Shown: piece by piece, positions 35,359 through 45,225 of the stretch
Layout: the number at the start of each line of letters is the position of its first letter
Position numbering within the stretch: the stretch's first letter is position 1
Assembly: GCA_029204225.1 (NCBI GenBank)
Contig: CM055092.1
Span: forward strand, 20,983,669 to 21,047,668
DNA length: 64,000 nucleotides
Origin: Diphasiastrum complanatum
Lineage: Eukaryota; Streptophyta; Lycopodiopsida; Lycopodiales; Lycopodiaceae
Direction: 5' to 3'
Program-made: the position numbers and the translations under genes
The notes under the pieces: generated by a model
What the model saw: only the letters and a program-made list of their open reading frames with translations
Told to the model about the DNA's origin: nothing
Databases searched by the model: none

Positions 35359-36529
35359 TTATATGCAAGGATGTGCTTCATAAAAAGTTTTTGGTTCTTG
35401 AGGCTTGAGCACGGAACCCATTAGGGCTAGATTCATTTCTAATCTTGCAGGAGGTCTCTGATTTCTGCTTGACCTTCTAAGCTCTCCCTGTTCACTAGAT
35501 TCAAGAGTATTTCCCTTCTTAGCATCACCTGTGACTGATAAGTACCACTTAGGTACTCTCTTAGGGATTTCAGCATCAAATTTGCCTTTGTCCATTGGAT
35601 CTTCCGCATCAAAATCCACTTTTTTCTTGACTTGCACTTTTGCTTCCTCATCAAAAGGTTCAATGATTGCTTCAATTTGTTCACCTCAACACATCTCATC
35701 AAATGTAGCATCCCTAGAAATCACAAGCTTTTGTGCATTCATGTCATACATCATGTATGCCTTGGCCTTTTCATTATATCCAAGGAAAATACACCTGATA
35801 GCTTTTGCATCCAATTTTCTTCGTTTCTCATCAGGAATATGAGCGTAAGCATCACAACCAAATACTCTCAAATGAGAAATATTAGGTTTCTTTCCTGTAA
35901 AAGTGTCTTACCTTCCACGGATTTTGTAGGACACCGATTCAAGATGTGCGCAACTGTGCTGCAAGCTTCTGTTGGCATATCCTTGCTTTTGAGCATCGCC
36001 CTTGCCATCTCAACAATGGATTTGTTCTTTCATTCTGCAACTTCATTTTGTTGTGGTGAATAAGGTGTTGTAAACAATTGCATGATCTCACGATCCTAAA
36101 CTTGCTCTCCAATGGCGACTAATTGATCACGGATCTCCTTTGCCTTCAATAGGTGATCGGCAATGGTTGCACCATCATCCACTCGTAATGTGCAGCTTCA
36201 TCTTCAGAAATAGCACTTGAGATGTGTTTGTGGTTTCAAACAATGTCTTCAATATATCCCAAACTTCTTTCGGTCCTTCTAAATCTGAAATTTAGGGAAT
36301 AATTGCATCTATAATTGATAAGTTGATGACATTTCGTGCTTTCTGTTTCTCTTGTCAAAAATGCTCGTTGATCTTATTTAGTTAACGGCCTTGTCTCTTC
36401 ACCTGTCACGATCTCCCATAGCTCTTTTTCCATCAGAATGTTTTTCAGTTTGAATTTCCAAACTGCGTAGTTGCCAGCTCCTTCCAATTTGCTTGACTCA
36501 TTGAGGACGCTCTCGCTTAGAGTTGGCAT
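35359..36529 (-). pseudogene. Copia F deletion derivative: gag fused to integrase C-terminus
   Basis: Starts MPTLSESVLNESSKLEG at 36529 and continues AVWKFKLKNILMEKELWEIV, the gag N-terminus, to a DREIMQLF segment near 36080. The frame then passes straight into TTPYSPQQNEVAE, the catalytic-Glu part of integrase, without knuckle, protease or integrase N-terminus. It goes on through RVFGCDAYAHIPDEKRRKL and an acidic/basic linker to about 35362, before RT would start. Stops include TGA for Arg in the AERKN motif (near 36045). It cannot transpose by itself. Confidence 0.85.
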
Positions 36530-36630
36530 TACTGGATAGATGAGTCCGGATCGCAGAAAAATGGCTCAGTCTAAGCACACAAGTTGTCCCAAAATTTATC
36601 ATGCCACAGAACCATACAACCTGTACACTT

Positions 36631-36798
36631 GATATTTGTTCAACGCGCAGGTGTACAACCGCTTGGGATCTTCTTGAGCTCACGTGCGTTGATCTGATAT
36701 TTGTACGAAAATGTGATATCGGTTTGACACGCGAGTATATGACCGCTCAGGACTTTCTTTAGCTTGCGCACATTGATCCGATATCAATATGGATCAAG
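36631..36798. repeat. Two tandem copies of an 84-bp unit
   Basis: GATATTTGTTCAACGCGC at 36631 matches GATATCGGTTTGACACGCG at 36715. The following parts (ACCGCT, GATCTTCTTGAGCTCACG against GACTTTCTTTAGCTTGCG) also align. It lies upstream of Copia F gag, probably in its LTR or leader. Confidence 0.7.
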
Positions 36799-37056
36799 AT
36801 GAAAAGTAGAGGGAATATAATAATTTTCAAAGAGAATATTCTAGATTCCCCACTTCGGTCAGTGATGTGAAAAGTATGAAGCCTTAAAACTTTGAATGGC
36901 AATACTAGACACTGTCTGGTGTGAAACTCTCTCACAAATGGCACTTTTCACAAAAACTAGAAAGTATTGTAAAAATCTTCTCACTCAACGGATTTTCAAT
37001 CTGTCTGATGCTGCTTTGGCCTTTGTGATGCCTCCTATCTACCCCCCTCTAGGGGT

Positions 37057-37510
37057 GTAGACCATCATATTGATCTCCTTCCTGACAGCTCTCATGTATC
37101 GCTTTTATAGGATGAGGTTGCTAAGCAACTTAAGGAGTTATTACGTAAGGGCCATATACGACCCAATAAGTCTCCTTCAGGAGCTCCTGTATTGTTGACT
37201 AGCAAGAAAGAGGACGGTATATGTCTTTGTGTCGATTACAAAAAGCCTAATAAAATGACAATTAAAAACCGTTATTCCTTACCTTACCTCGGATGGGTGA
37301 CTTAATGGACCGATTGAATGGTGCAAAGTATTTCACCAGAATGGATCTTAGGTCCGGATACCATCAAATCAGAATTCACAAGGGAGATGTTTCCAAATCA
37401 GTTTTTGTTCTAGGTATGGCCATTACAAATTTTTTCTTTTACTCTTTGGTCTAACTAATGCCCCGACAACCTTCCGCATGGAGAGTTGGAGGGTTGTGTT
37501 GAGAATGTTC
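37057..37510 (+). pseudogene. Ty3/Gypsy reverse transcriptase N-terminal fragment
   Basis: HHIDLLPDSSHV-type start, then LKELLRKGHIRPNKSPSGAP, LCVDYKKPNKMTIKNRYSLP, LMDRLNGAKYFTRMDLRSGY and HQIRIHKGDVSKSVF, the fingers and first catalytic Asp region of Gypsy RT. Stops and frame changes occur. It ends before the YVDD box, near 37.5 kb. Confidence 0.88.
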
Positions 37511-37559
37511 AGTGAATTGGGTGGGGTGAAAAGGATCAAGTTCAGAAGGGCCAGGATGT

Positions 37560-38501
37560 CTGCTGGGAATCCTGTAGATTGATGGATATGGGAGTAGAGA
37601 CGAGGGGAGGAGAAGATGGTGGCTGATGAGGTGACAACGGGGGTGACGGAAGAGGAAGGGGCAGCGGAAGAGAAAGGGACAGTGGAAGCAAAAGTGGTGT
37701 CAGTGAGATCGGTGATGAGATGGGTGGCATGGCAGTAGGTACTATGGGTCGGGGATGGGGAGGTGGAAGTGGTAGTGTCATGGATGTGTTTTGCAGAGGC
37801 AGTGTCAGAAGGGAGGTTGAGAGGGCTGGTGGAGGGTATGGCAGTGGTGAAACTTCTGGCGAGTGTTGGACTTGATAGCCCTACATAGCTCAGAAGCTAC
37901 AAAGGCATGCCAATCATAAGGCACAGTAGTGTTTACCGAGAATTCCTTGTGGGATTCTATAGTTTTATGTAGAAGGAGGGATGGGATGCAATCCTTTCGT
38001 AGACTCCCAATGACTAGGAATTTGCTTAGAATGTGAAAAGTGGACTGGATGATGGGGTCAGTGATGGCCTCAATCAAATACTTGCTATTTGTGTGAGTTC
38101 GGGATATTGAGGAGTCTAGGAAGTGTGCAATGGCAGTAGGGGCTTGGCGATGAGATGCCTTTGGTATATCACCGGAGATGATCCAGTCAGAGATTTGGGC
38201 TTCACACGCACTCGGTGCGTGGTACCGTGCTATTGGATGTAAAATCTAGATTTATCCTCATCCCAAGTTCCGAAGGACTGGATGACAAACTATAGACATA
38301 GGGCACAGGTGAAAAGTTGGGAATGAATCCATTAGCTTCTAGAAGGGGTTGGGCTAATTAGATCCATGGGACGATTTGGGAATTAGTTGGGAGGTCAAAG
38401 GTTTGGTTGGAAGAAAGAACGGTGCGACGAGTAATATGGGTGGTATTGGTTTTGTCAGAAGGGCTGGAAGGGGTGTTGTCTGGGTTGGTGGAGGAGGACA
38501 T
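37560..38501 (-). pseudogene. Gypsy-associated accessory ORF, copy 1
   Basis: Start ATG at 38501 (MSSSTNPDNTPSSPSD). With several frame changes it encodes LEANGFIPNFS, FGTWDEDKSRFY, KYLIEAITDPIIQSTFH, LVIGSLRKDCIPSLLLHK and VPYDWHAFVASELCRAIKS, then a Pro/Leu/Ser-rich tail. Each block has a counterpart in the copy at 45.2-47.5 kb. No enzyme motif is recognised. It is antisense to the nearby Gypsy RT and lies next to a plus-oriented LTR. Known plant Gypsy elements of the Tat group can carry extra ORFs, sometimes antisense, between pol and the 3' LTR; this placement is inference. Confidence 0.5.
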
Positions 38502-38523
38502 GATGGTGGATGATGGAAAGGAG

Positions 38524-39350
38524 TGTTAGACTATTCTACTCTCAGGAGTGATTTATCCGAATAATCGATCTTTAATCTACATCCATTTCATTATCCAGTT
38601 TTGCAATTTTATTCGTGTTTCTACACAGTCTGCAGAAATACTCAGGAATCGATCAACAAGTGGCTTCGACATATCGGACAACCTCCAACATATTGGATGA
38701 CTCTGACAAAAGTCGAAGAAGTTGAACATGCCAAAGGATGACAGTTACCGTTTCGCCTGATATAAAACTAAAGACTTTCCCTAACTGCTTTGCAAGTAAA
38801 TTTTCGGGAAGTTCTAACTGAATGGATGACAGCACATTACAACTAACTGCCAATTGCGATCTACAAGCTGATTAGCTAGCCTCTCAGATTAGCTTAAACT
38901 GTTTTACTATAAATAACTGATCAATAAAGAGTTCTATAGTCTCTAGAAAGTTTCTTTTCAAAACTCTATTAGAATATTGCTATTAGCGCTTACTGCTTAC
39001 TAGCGGAAGTGCATCAGATAGAGTTTTTCAGTTACTCAGAGATAGTTTAGAGTACACGGCTTTCATCCGCTATTGCTTCATGCTCTCATCATCTGATTTG
39101 TACATGCTACTTACTGAATCAATCTATCTTCTTATTGTGCTCAATATCATGTCAAAATGTATGCTTCTCTATAGTCATTTGTAACTGATAAATCTCTTAT
39201 TGCTTCGTCTGACTTGTTGAATACTTCAATGCTGCAATATTCTATACATCACTTTGCCCTCTGAAAATGTTTGACTACAAAATTGCTATATGTAGGGTCA
39301 ATGTTCTCGCGTCGTAGTTGCCCTCTCGCCTGTCAACAAGGGTTAGAACA
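38524..39350 (+). repeat. LTR with promoter signals
   Basis: An 827-bp unit starting TGTTAGAC after a purine-rich stretch (TGGAAAGGAG) and ending GGTTAGAACA. It contains a TATA-like CTATAAATA at 38908-38916 followed by AATAAA at 38923-38928, as in a plant LTR. Its second LTR is not in the window as an obvious copy, so it is a solo or orphan LTR. The opposite orientation is less likely because no primer site follows. Confidence 0.6.
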
Positions 39351-40267
39351 CTGGATAGGTACCTAACTATGTAAAGATGCAACTTTTAGATAGTTCTCTA
39401 CTTTTTTCCTAACACTAGCACCACTAACACTACTCACCCCTAACTCTACTCCACTAAACTAACATTCATCATGATTTTAGAGAGAAAGTGAAGAGAAGAG
39501 TAGAAGAGATAGAGGGAAGAAGAGAGAAAGGGAGTGAGGGTGGAGGTTAGTTCAAATGCTCCTTATTCTTGCTAATGGAGAAACATTCATTATCACAACC
39601 AAAAACATGTAAACTAGAAGCAAATAGAAAGTACAACCAAAAGCATTAGCAAGTAGTGAATGGCAAATGAAGATGCTTCTCTCCAAAGTTTGGTAGAGTT
39701 TCCTCCTTCTCAATAAGCATGGAAATAGAGTACAAATGGTGCCTTTTTATAAAATGGGGAAGGCCCTTGCCCCAAATCCTATTGGCTAATATTTACAACG
39801 ATCCTAACCATTCATCTTAGACCCAACTTGATCCAAGGGTCCATAAAAAGTACATTAGTACTCACAAGATTCATGTGAGTTTATAGTTGGACCCCACTCT
39901 AAAAAGTAAACTTTTAAGTTTAACATGACTTTGGGCCTCAAGTTTTATTTTAATTACTCTTATCTTCTAGAACTCTATACACACATATGAACATCCACTT
40001 GCCATGTGGGAGCATTTACTCATGCACATGCAAGGAAAAGCTAATTTCTAGGTGACTAGTCAACTTGACTAAAAACTAGTCATATCATGTTCACACTTAA
40101 CTTGATTGATACAAAATCAAAATAGATATTTACTAGTATGAAAAGTACTTTCTTTCACATGTGGGAACAGGCTCCACACATGTGAAATCAGATCATGAAC
40201 ATTGTTCTCATGATTGATCTTTATTTACAATAAAAAAATGACAAGTGAGAAGTGACAATTTTCCACA
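39351..40267 (-). repeat. 3' LTR of a Copia C relative, left end uncertain
   Basis: Read on minus from TGTGGAAAATTGTC at 40267. The first 304 bp (39964-40267) are almost identical to 44921-45224 (six differences). A TATA-like TTTATAAAA lies near 39751-39760 and a CT-rich stretch (minus) at 39480-39545. The far end is not clearly marked. Confidence 0.7.
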
Positions 40268-40279
40268 CTCCTCCTCACT
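40268..40279 (-). other. Polypurine tract of the minus-strand Copia relative
   Basis: AAGTGAGGAGGAG-type purine run on minus immediately before the LTR start TGTGG. Confidence 0.7.
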
Positions 40280-40280
40280 T

Positions 40281-40975
40281 CTAACTTGGAAAATCTAATG
40301 TACATCTATCTACAATTCCAAGAGCATATCTTAAGTTAAAAAATGGATCTTTGGATAATGGCTTGGTTAAGATATCAACAATGCATTCGGATGATGGTAC
40401 ATGATGTAGTTGCACCTCCTTGGATTGTACCTTTTCCCTCACAAAGTGGTGAGCTATCTCAATATGCTTTGTTCTAGCATGGAAGGTAGGATTGGAAGCA
40501 ATTTGTTGAGAAGCTTGATTGTCACAATATATGTAAGGAATCTCCTCGGCCTCTAGCACATGTATCTCCATCAAGAGTCTTCTTAGCCATAGGAGCTCTT
40601 TGGTTGTTGAAGTCAATGCCTTGTACTCGGCTTCACAAGATAATAGTGAGATAGTATCTTGCTTTTTGGAAAGCCAAGATATTACTCCTCCACAAAGGAA
40701 TGTTGCAAATGCACTAATGGACTTTCTATCCATCTTGTCACCTGCAAAATCTAAATCCGAGTAGGCTCTCAAGTGCAAGTTAGATCCTTCATAAAGTATG
40801 CCAAAAAATCTAGTACTAGAAACATATCTAAGCACTCTCTTGGCACTTTTCCAATGATGCACTAAAGGAGCTTGCATACTTTGACTCAACTTGCTTACAC
40901 AAAAACTTAAGTCAGGTCTAGTGATGATTAAATAGATCAAAGCTATGTATGAGAGTGATCATTTGAATCATAAAA
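40281..40975 (-). pseudogene. Copia RNase H domain, C family
   Basis: A 219-codon open frame: LIITRPDLSFCVSKLSQ, LRAYSDLDFAGDKMDRKS, ISAFATFLCGGVISWLSKK, SCEAEYKALTSTTKELLWL, YCDNQASQQIASNPTFH, KHIEIAHHFVREKVQSKEV and DILTKPLSKDPFF. This is the Copia RNase H with its Asp-Glu-Asp residues; the domain degrades the RNA strand of the hybrid. The domain itself looks intact but RT is lost at about 40975. It is closely related to the plus-strand copy at 50.0-50.6 kb. Confidence 0.92.
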
Positions 40976-41527
40976 CTTACAAAGATCATTGGCAAAATTT
41001 GTTTTTTGGCCAATACTAGTGAGGTTGAGTTCATCTAGAGTGATAGCTTGTTTCTATTTGGATCAAATTGACTTGGAGGTTGTGTATGTACTTTTCACTC
41101 GTGTGAAACCGTACAGAAACTTTCATTTCAAGTTACTTTGTGTTTTTTGGTCCTATAATCTTAATTCTAGTCCAAATTTAGCATTTTTTGAAGCACAGTA
41201 TTGATCTAGATTCAATCTAGCTAATGCCTATGACCATTTAGAGTTTTGGATCATTGAAGCATTTCTATTTGAAGTTTAAGGTCAGATCTAAGAGGCTGAT
41301 TTGTTCAAATCCTTAGTTGAAGTGAAACCTCTAAAAAAAAGTGTAAAGCAAAAAATTTTGTGAGAGTGAAAGCTAGGAATTTTTGTCAAGATCTAGTTGT
41401 GTATCAATCAAGCTTGTGTGCTAGTTTGATAAAGACAAGGCTATAGGCAATCTTGTGAGCTTTAGGCCTTTGATAGATCTTTAAAATTCAGAAATCTTTG
41501 TGATTTTAGAAGAGCATTCATTCTACA
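40976..41527 (+). other. Probable LTR end and leader of Copia C
   Basis: No coding. Lies directly before the gag ATG of Copia C. No perfect TGGTATCAGAGC primer site is present, so the LTR/leader boundary cannot be set. Confidence 0.4.
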
Positions 41528-41724
41528 ATGTCATCCATGGGTGGTTATTTGTTGGAATCAAGTGAGAGACTCACTTCCACAAATTATTCCATTTGAAAAG
41601 TGAGAATGGAATCACTCCTAGTGATCCATGACCTCTTTGACATAGTTCTAGGAGTTGAGGAAGAGCCTCAAGCTGCCCAAGAACAAACAAGAAGAGAGCA
41701 AGATTAGCTCTACATTGCATAAAG

Positions 41725-43509
41725 TTGAATGTATGCAATGACCTCTTGAAAGAGGTGTCTTCTTGTGCCTCATCAAAAGAGGCTTGGGATTCATTAAAAA
41801 GTATCTATGAATCCAATAACACTTCAAGAATTCTGATGCTAAGAAATCAAGTTTTTCAAAGCATGAAAGGAAGTGGAGAGAGTGGACAAGAGTATGTCCT
41901 TAGGATCAAATCTCTTAACAAGTAATTGAGTGCTATAGGAGAGAAGATCCAAGATCAAGAGCTAGTACAAATCATATTGAATGGCCTAGGTGATGAGTTC
42001 ACCAACTTGGTCCAATCATTTGCTATTCAAGACACTCTTCCATCCATTGAAAGGTTGCACAATGTTCTTGTGGTCGAGGAGAGTAGACTCCTACACCTCA
42101 AGACAAGAATGGAAGGCATGTCACTTAATGGAGGAGAGGAGAAAGCAAACTTTACATCCAAAGGCAAGAAGAAACAACTTCCATTCAAGAAGAATCAGGG
42201 CAAGGAGGCCAAGATGAAGAATGGAGGATCAACTTCCAAAGGCAAGGTGAAGGATAAGGCAAAGCTTAAGTGTTTCTTTTGTGGGAAGAAAGGATACTTT
42301 GCCTCAGAATGTTATTTGAAGAAGAATCAACAAGCGAATGGAGATCAAAGGAACATTGCTCAAGAGGAAGAATATGAGGATGGATTCAACACATCCTTAA
42401 TGGTTGCGTCTACACCAAATTCAAGTCAAGACACATGGTGGATAGATAGTGGGGCTAGTTCCCACATGTCTTTTAACAAGCATTATTTTTCTACTCTTCT
42501 CTCTTGTAATGACTTTAAGAAGTCAATATACACTGCTAGTGATCAAGAATGCAAGATAGATGGCATAAGATCTATTCCTCTTTGCTTAGGCACATCTAAA
42601 AGGATAGATCTAGATAATGTTTTGTATGTTCCTACCATTTCAAGAAACTTGCTTAGTGTAGGACAATTAATGGACAATGGACTAAATGTACATTTCAAGA
42701 ATGGAGTTTGTTGCATCTTGAAAAATGATAAGTGCATAGCTAGTGGCATTAAGCAAGGTAGACTTTTCAAGTTGAATGCTAATGTTGCAAGTGAAAGTGT
42801 GAACTTGGCTAGGGAGGAGCTATCTCAAGTGGAGCTATGGCATAAGAGATTAGGACATCCTAATCTTCAATCTATGGAGTCAATGGCAAGCAAGGAACTA
42901 GCTCTCGGCCTACCAAGAGCCTTCAAGAAGTGTGGAAAGATGTGTGAGGCATGTGGCCTTGCAAAGTCACACAAATCTTCTTACAAGAGATCTTCATCAA
43001 GATCTTCCTCTCCCTTGGATCTCATACATTCTGATGTACATAGTTTTTCACATGCAAGTAATGGAGGTGCCTTGATGTATGTAGCTTTTATAGATGATTG
43101 TACTAGATTCACATGGATTGAGTTACTATCAAAGAAAAGTCTTGTATATGAAACTTTCATTAAGTTCAAGTCTCTAGTTGAGAAGCAACTTAGTACTTCC
43201 ATCAAAGCACTAAGTTATGATAATGGAGGAGAGTACACCTCCAATAAAATGAAAGACTTTTGTGAGATCAATGGCATTAAATTGCAATACACTTGTTCCT
43301 ACACCCCCCAACAAAATGGGGTAGCCGAGAGGAAAAATAGGAGTCTATGTGAATGTGAAAAGTCCTTAAGACTTGATGCATCACTTCCCATCTCATTTTG
43401 GGGAGAAGCTATAACATGTGCTAATTACTTGTGTAATAGACTTCCTAGTAGTGCTATTGATGGGATCTCACCTTATCAAGCTTTGTCTGGTAAGAAACCC
43501 AATGTTTAA
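41725..43509 (+). pseudogene. Copia C gag, protease and integrase
   Basis: One frame interrupted by a single TAA at 41923-41925 (one change from CAA). Gag has LKEVSSCASSKEAWDSLKSI; the knuckle is CFFCGKKGYFASEC (the His is Tyr); the protease motif is WWIDSGASSHMSF near 42440; the pre-integrase is LWHKRLGHPNLQSMESM with CEACGLAKSHK; the integrase triad appears as HSDVHSF, SYDNGGEYTSN and QQNGVAERKNR; and FWGEAITCANYLCNRLP follows. All three catalytic acids are present. Apart from the stop and the knuckle change this is the best preserved pol piece in the window. Confidence 0.92.
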
Positions 43510-44324
43510 AATCTTTGGATGTATTTGTTATGTCCACATCCCTTTGGAGACAAGAAGGAAGGAAGATGCTACCTCCTTCAAAGGGCTTTTTGTTGGCTAT
43601 GGAGAAAATAGCAAGGGCTATAGGATATATGATCCTATATCCAAGAAAGTAAAGGTAAGCAAGGATGTACTTTTTGATGAGTCACAATTTGCTAAAAGCT
43701 TGTCTAATGGATCTAACCCATTGTGCATTGAAGATCTTGACAAATCCGAGGAGGATCTTGGCAAACCCGAGGAGGATCTTGACAAACCTGAGGATGGAGA
43801 CAAGTATCATAGTCAAAGGGGGCCGAGAAGATCATCAAGAAGCAAGGCTGAGCCCTCCAGGCTCACTATGTGGACAAGGGAAAGCAAAAGGAAGACTCTA
43901 CATCTTCTACCTCTTACTCCTTCTTAGCTACATTGCTTAAAGAATCATCATCTTTTGAAGAAGCATATAGATCTAAAGTTTGGAGAGATGCAATGCAAGT
44001 AGAGTATGATGCATTAGAAGAAAATCATACTTGGAATCTTGTAAATCTTCCAAGAGGGAAGAAGCCACTTGCATGTAAGTAGATTTATAAAATAAAGTAC
44101 AATAAAGATGGATCTATTAGTAAGTACAAGGCTAGGCTTGTTGCTAAAAGATTTCTTCAAGGATTGGATTATGAAGAAACATTTGCACCTATAGCTAAGC
44201 TTGTACCTATTAGATTAATCATTTGCATTGCTACTTTGTTCAAGTGGGATCTCTACCAAATGGATGTGACAAATGCTTTCTTGAATGGCTTCTTAGAAGA
44301 GGAAATCTACATGATCTATCATGT
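43503..44324 (+). pseudogene. Copia C linker and RT N-terminus
   Basis: KIFGCICYVHIPLETRRKED and KVSKDVLFDESQFAK mark the integrase C-terminus. Tandem acidic repeats follow (DLDKSEEDLGKPEEDLDKPE), then a frame change, VWRDAMQVEYDALEENHTW and NLVNLPRGKKPLACK, a TAG in place of the RT Trp near 44082, KYKARLVAKRFLQGLDYEET, YQMDVTNAFLNGFLEEEIYM, and then the break at about 44324. Confidence 0.88.
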
Positions 44325-45224
44325 TCTACACTTTAGATCTCGATTAGATTCACTACACTTAGATTTAAGCAAGAGCAATGGATCAAAACTTCATAAACTA
44401 GTAAGAGCGGCCTCACATGTGTGGAGTACTGTCCATTGTACCGCCTGCACATGAAACAACAAGTACTTTGGTTCTTGATAGCAATCATTCATAAAAACCA
44501 CAATTCTATTGACTAGAAATCTCACAAAAGTGTAGAATGCAAAAGTCTCATCAATCTCATTAGCAAAATGATGATCCTTTTATGGATCAAGTATATCCAC
44601 GAGTTTGGTACAGTCCAGTAGGTCTTCACATGTGTGAAGAGTGCCACATCACTCAGATCTATCCATTTGATCCAGATCTATCCATCATTAGCAAAATGAT
44701 GATCCTTTTATGGATCAAGTACATCCACGAGTCTGGTACAATCCAGCAGGTCTTCACATGTGTGAAGAGTGCCACATCACTCAGATCTATCCATTTGATC
44801 CATCCTTGATCCTTATCCAAAGTTGACCTTTTAGAATATGGCTAAAATCCAAAGAGCTAGACTCCTAGAATATAGGAATATTCCCTACAAAATAGGAGCT
44901 AAGAGAAATGGTCAACTCATCTTCTAGAACTCTACACACACATGTGAACATCCACTTGCCATGTGGGAGCATTTACTCATGCACATGCAAGGAAAAGCTA
45001 ATTTCTAGGTGACTAGTCAACTTGACTAAAAACTAGTCATATCATGTTCACACTTAACTTGATTGATACAAAATCAAAATAGATATTTACAAGTATGAAA
45101 AGTACTTTCTTTCACATGTGGGAATAGGCTCCACACATGTGAAGTCAGATCATGAACATTGTTCTCATGATTGATCTTTATTTACAATAAAAAAATGACA
45201 AGTGAGAAGTGACAATTTTCAACA
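44325..45224 (-). repeat. LTR, second copy of the C-relative type, with internal duplication
   Basis: Starts TGTTGAAAATTGTC on minus at 45224. Its first 304 bp match 39964-40267 at about 98%, but the rest (44325-44920) is unrelated to the corresponding part of that LTR. No primer site or gag is seen next to its inner end, where it abuts Copia C RT. Confidence 0.65.
44555..44812. repeat. 128-bp tandem duplication
   Basis: TAGCAAAATGATGATCC at 44561 recurs at 44689 with only a few differences over the whole unit. Each unit holds CTTCACATGTGTGAAG, a near-palindrome also found elsewhere in these LTRs. Confidence 0.88.
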
Positions 45225-45225
45225 G

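Larger units (their letters stand above)
41528..44324 (+). mobile_element. Copia element C: gag, protease, integrase and start of RT
   Basis: The longest coding run in the retroelement zone. Gag begins MSSMGGYLLESSERLTSTNY at 41528, then the knuckle, protease, integrase and linker, and RT up to LNGFLEEEIYM near 44320, where the sequence changes abruptly. The RT centre (the YVDD box region, roughly 100 residues) is missing. RT C-terminus and RNase H of the same family resume on plus at 49.67 kb. Frame changes occur near 41705, 43505 and 43930. Confidence 0.9.

Noticed and set aside
35632-36063. Plus-strand 143-codon frame
   Set aside because: Antisense to clear Copia F integrase coding sequence.
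44325-45224. 5' LTR of a complete minus-strand element ending at 39.4 kb
   Set aside because: The interval between the two LTRs contains a plus-strand Copia gag-integrase-RT and no primer site, and the LTRs match only over 304 bp.
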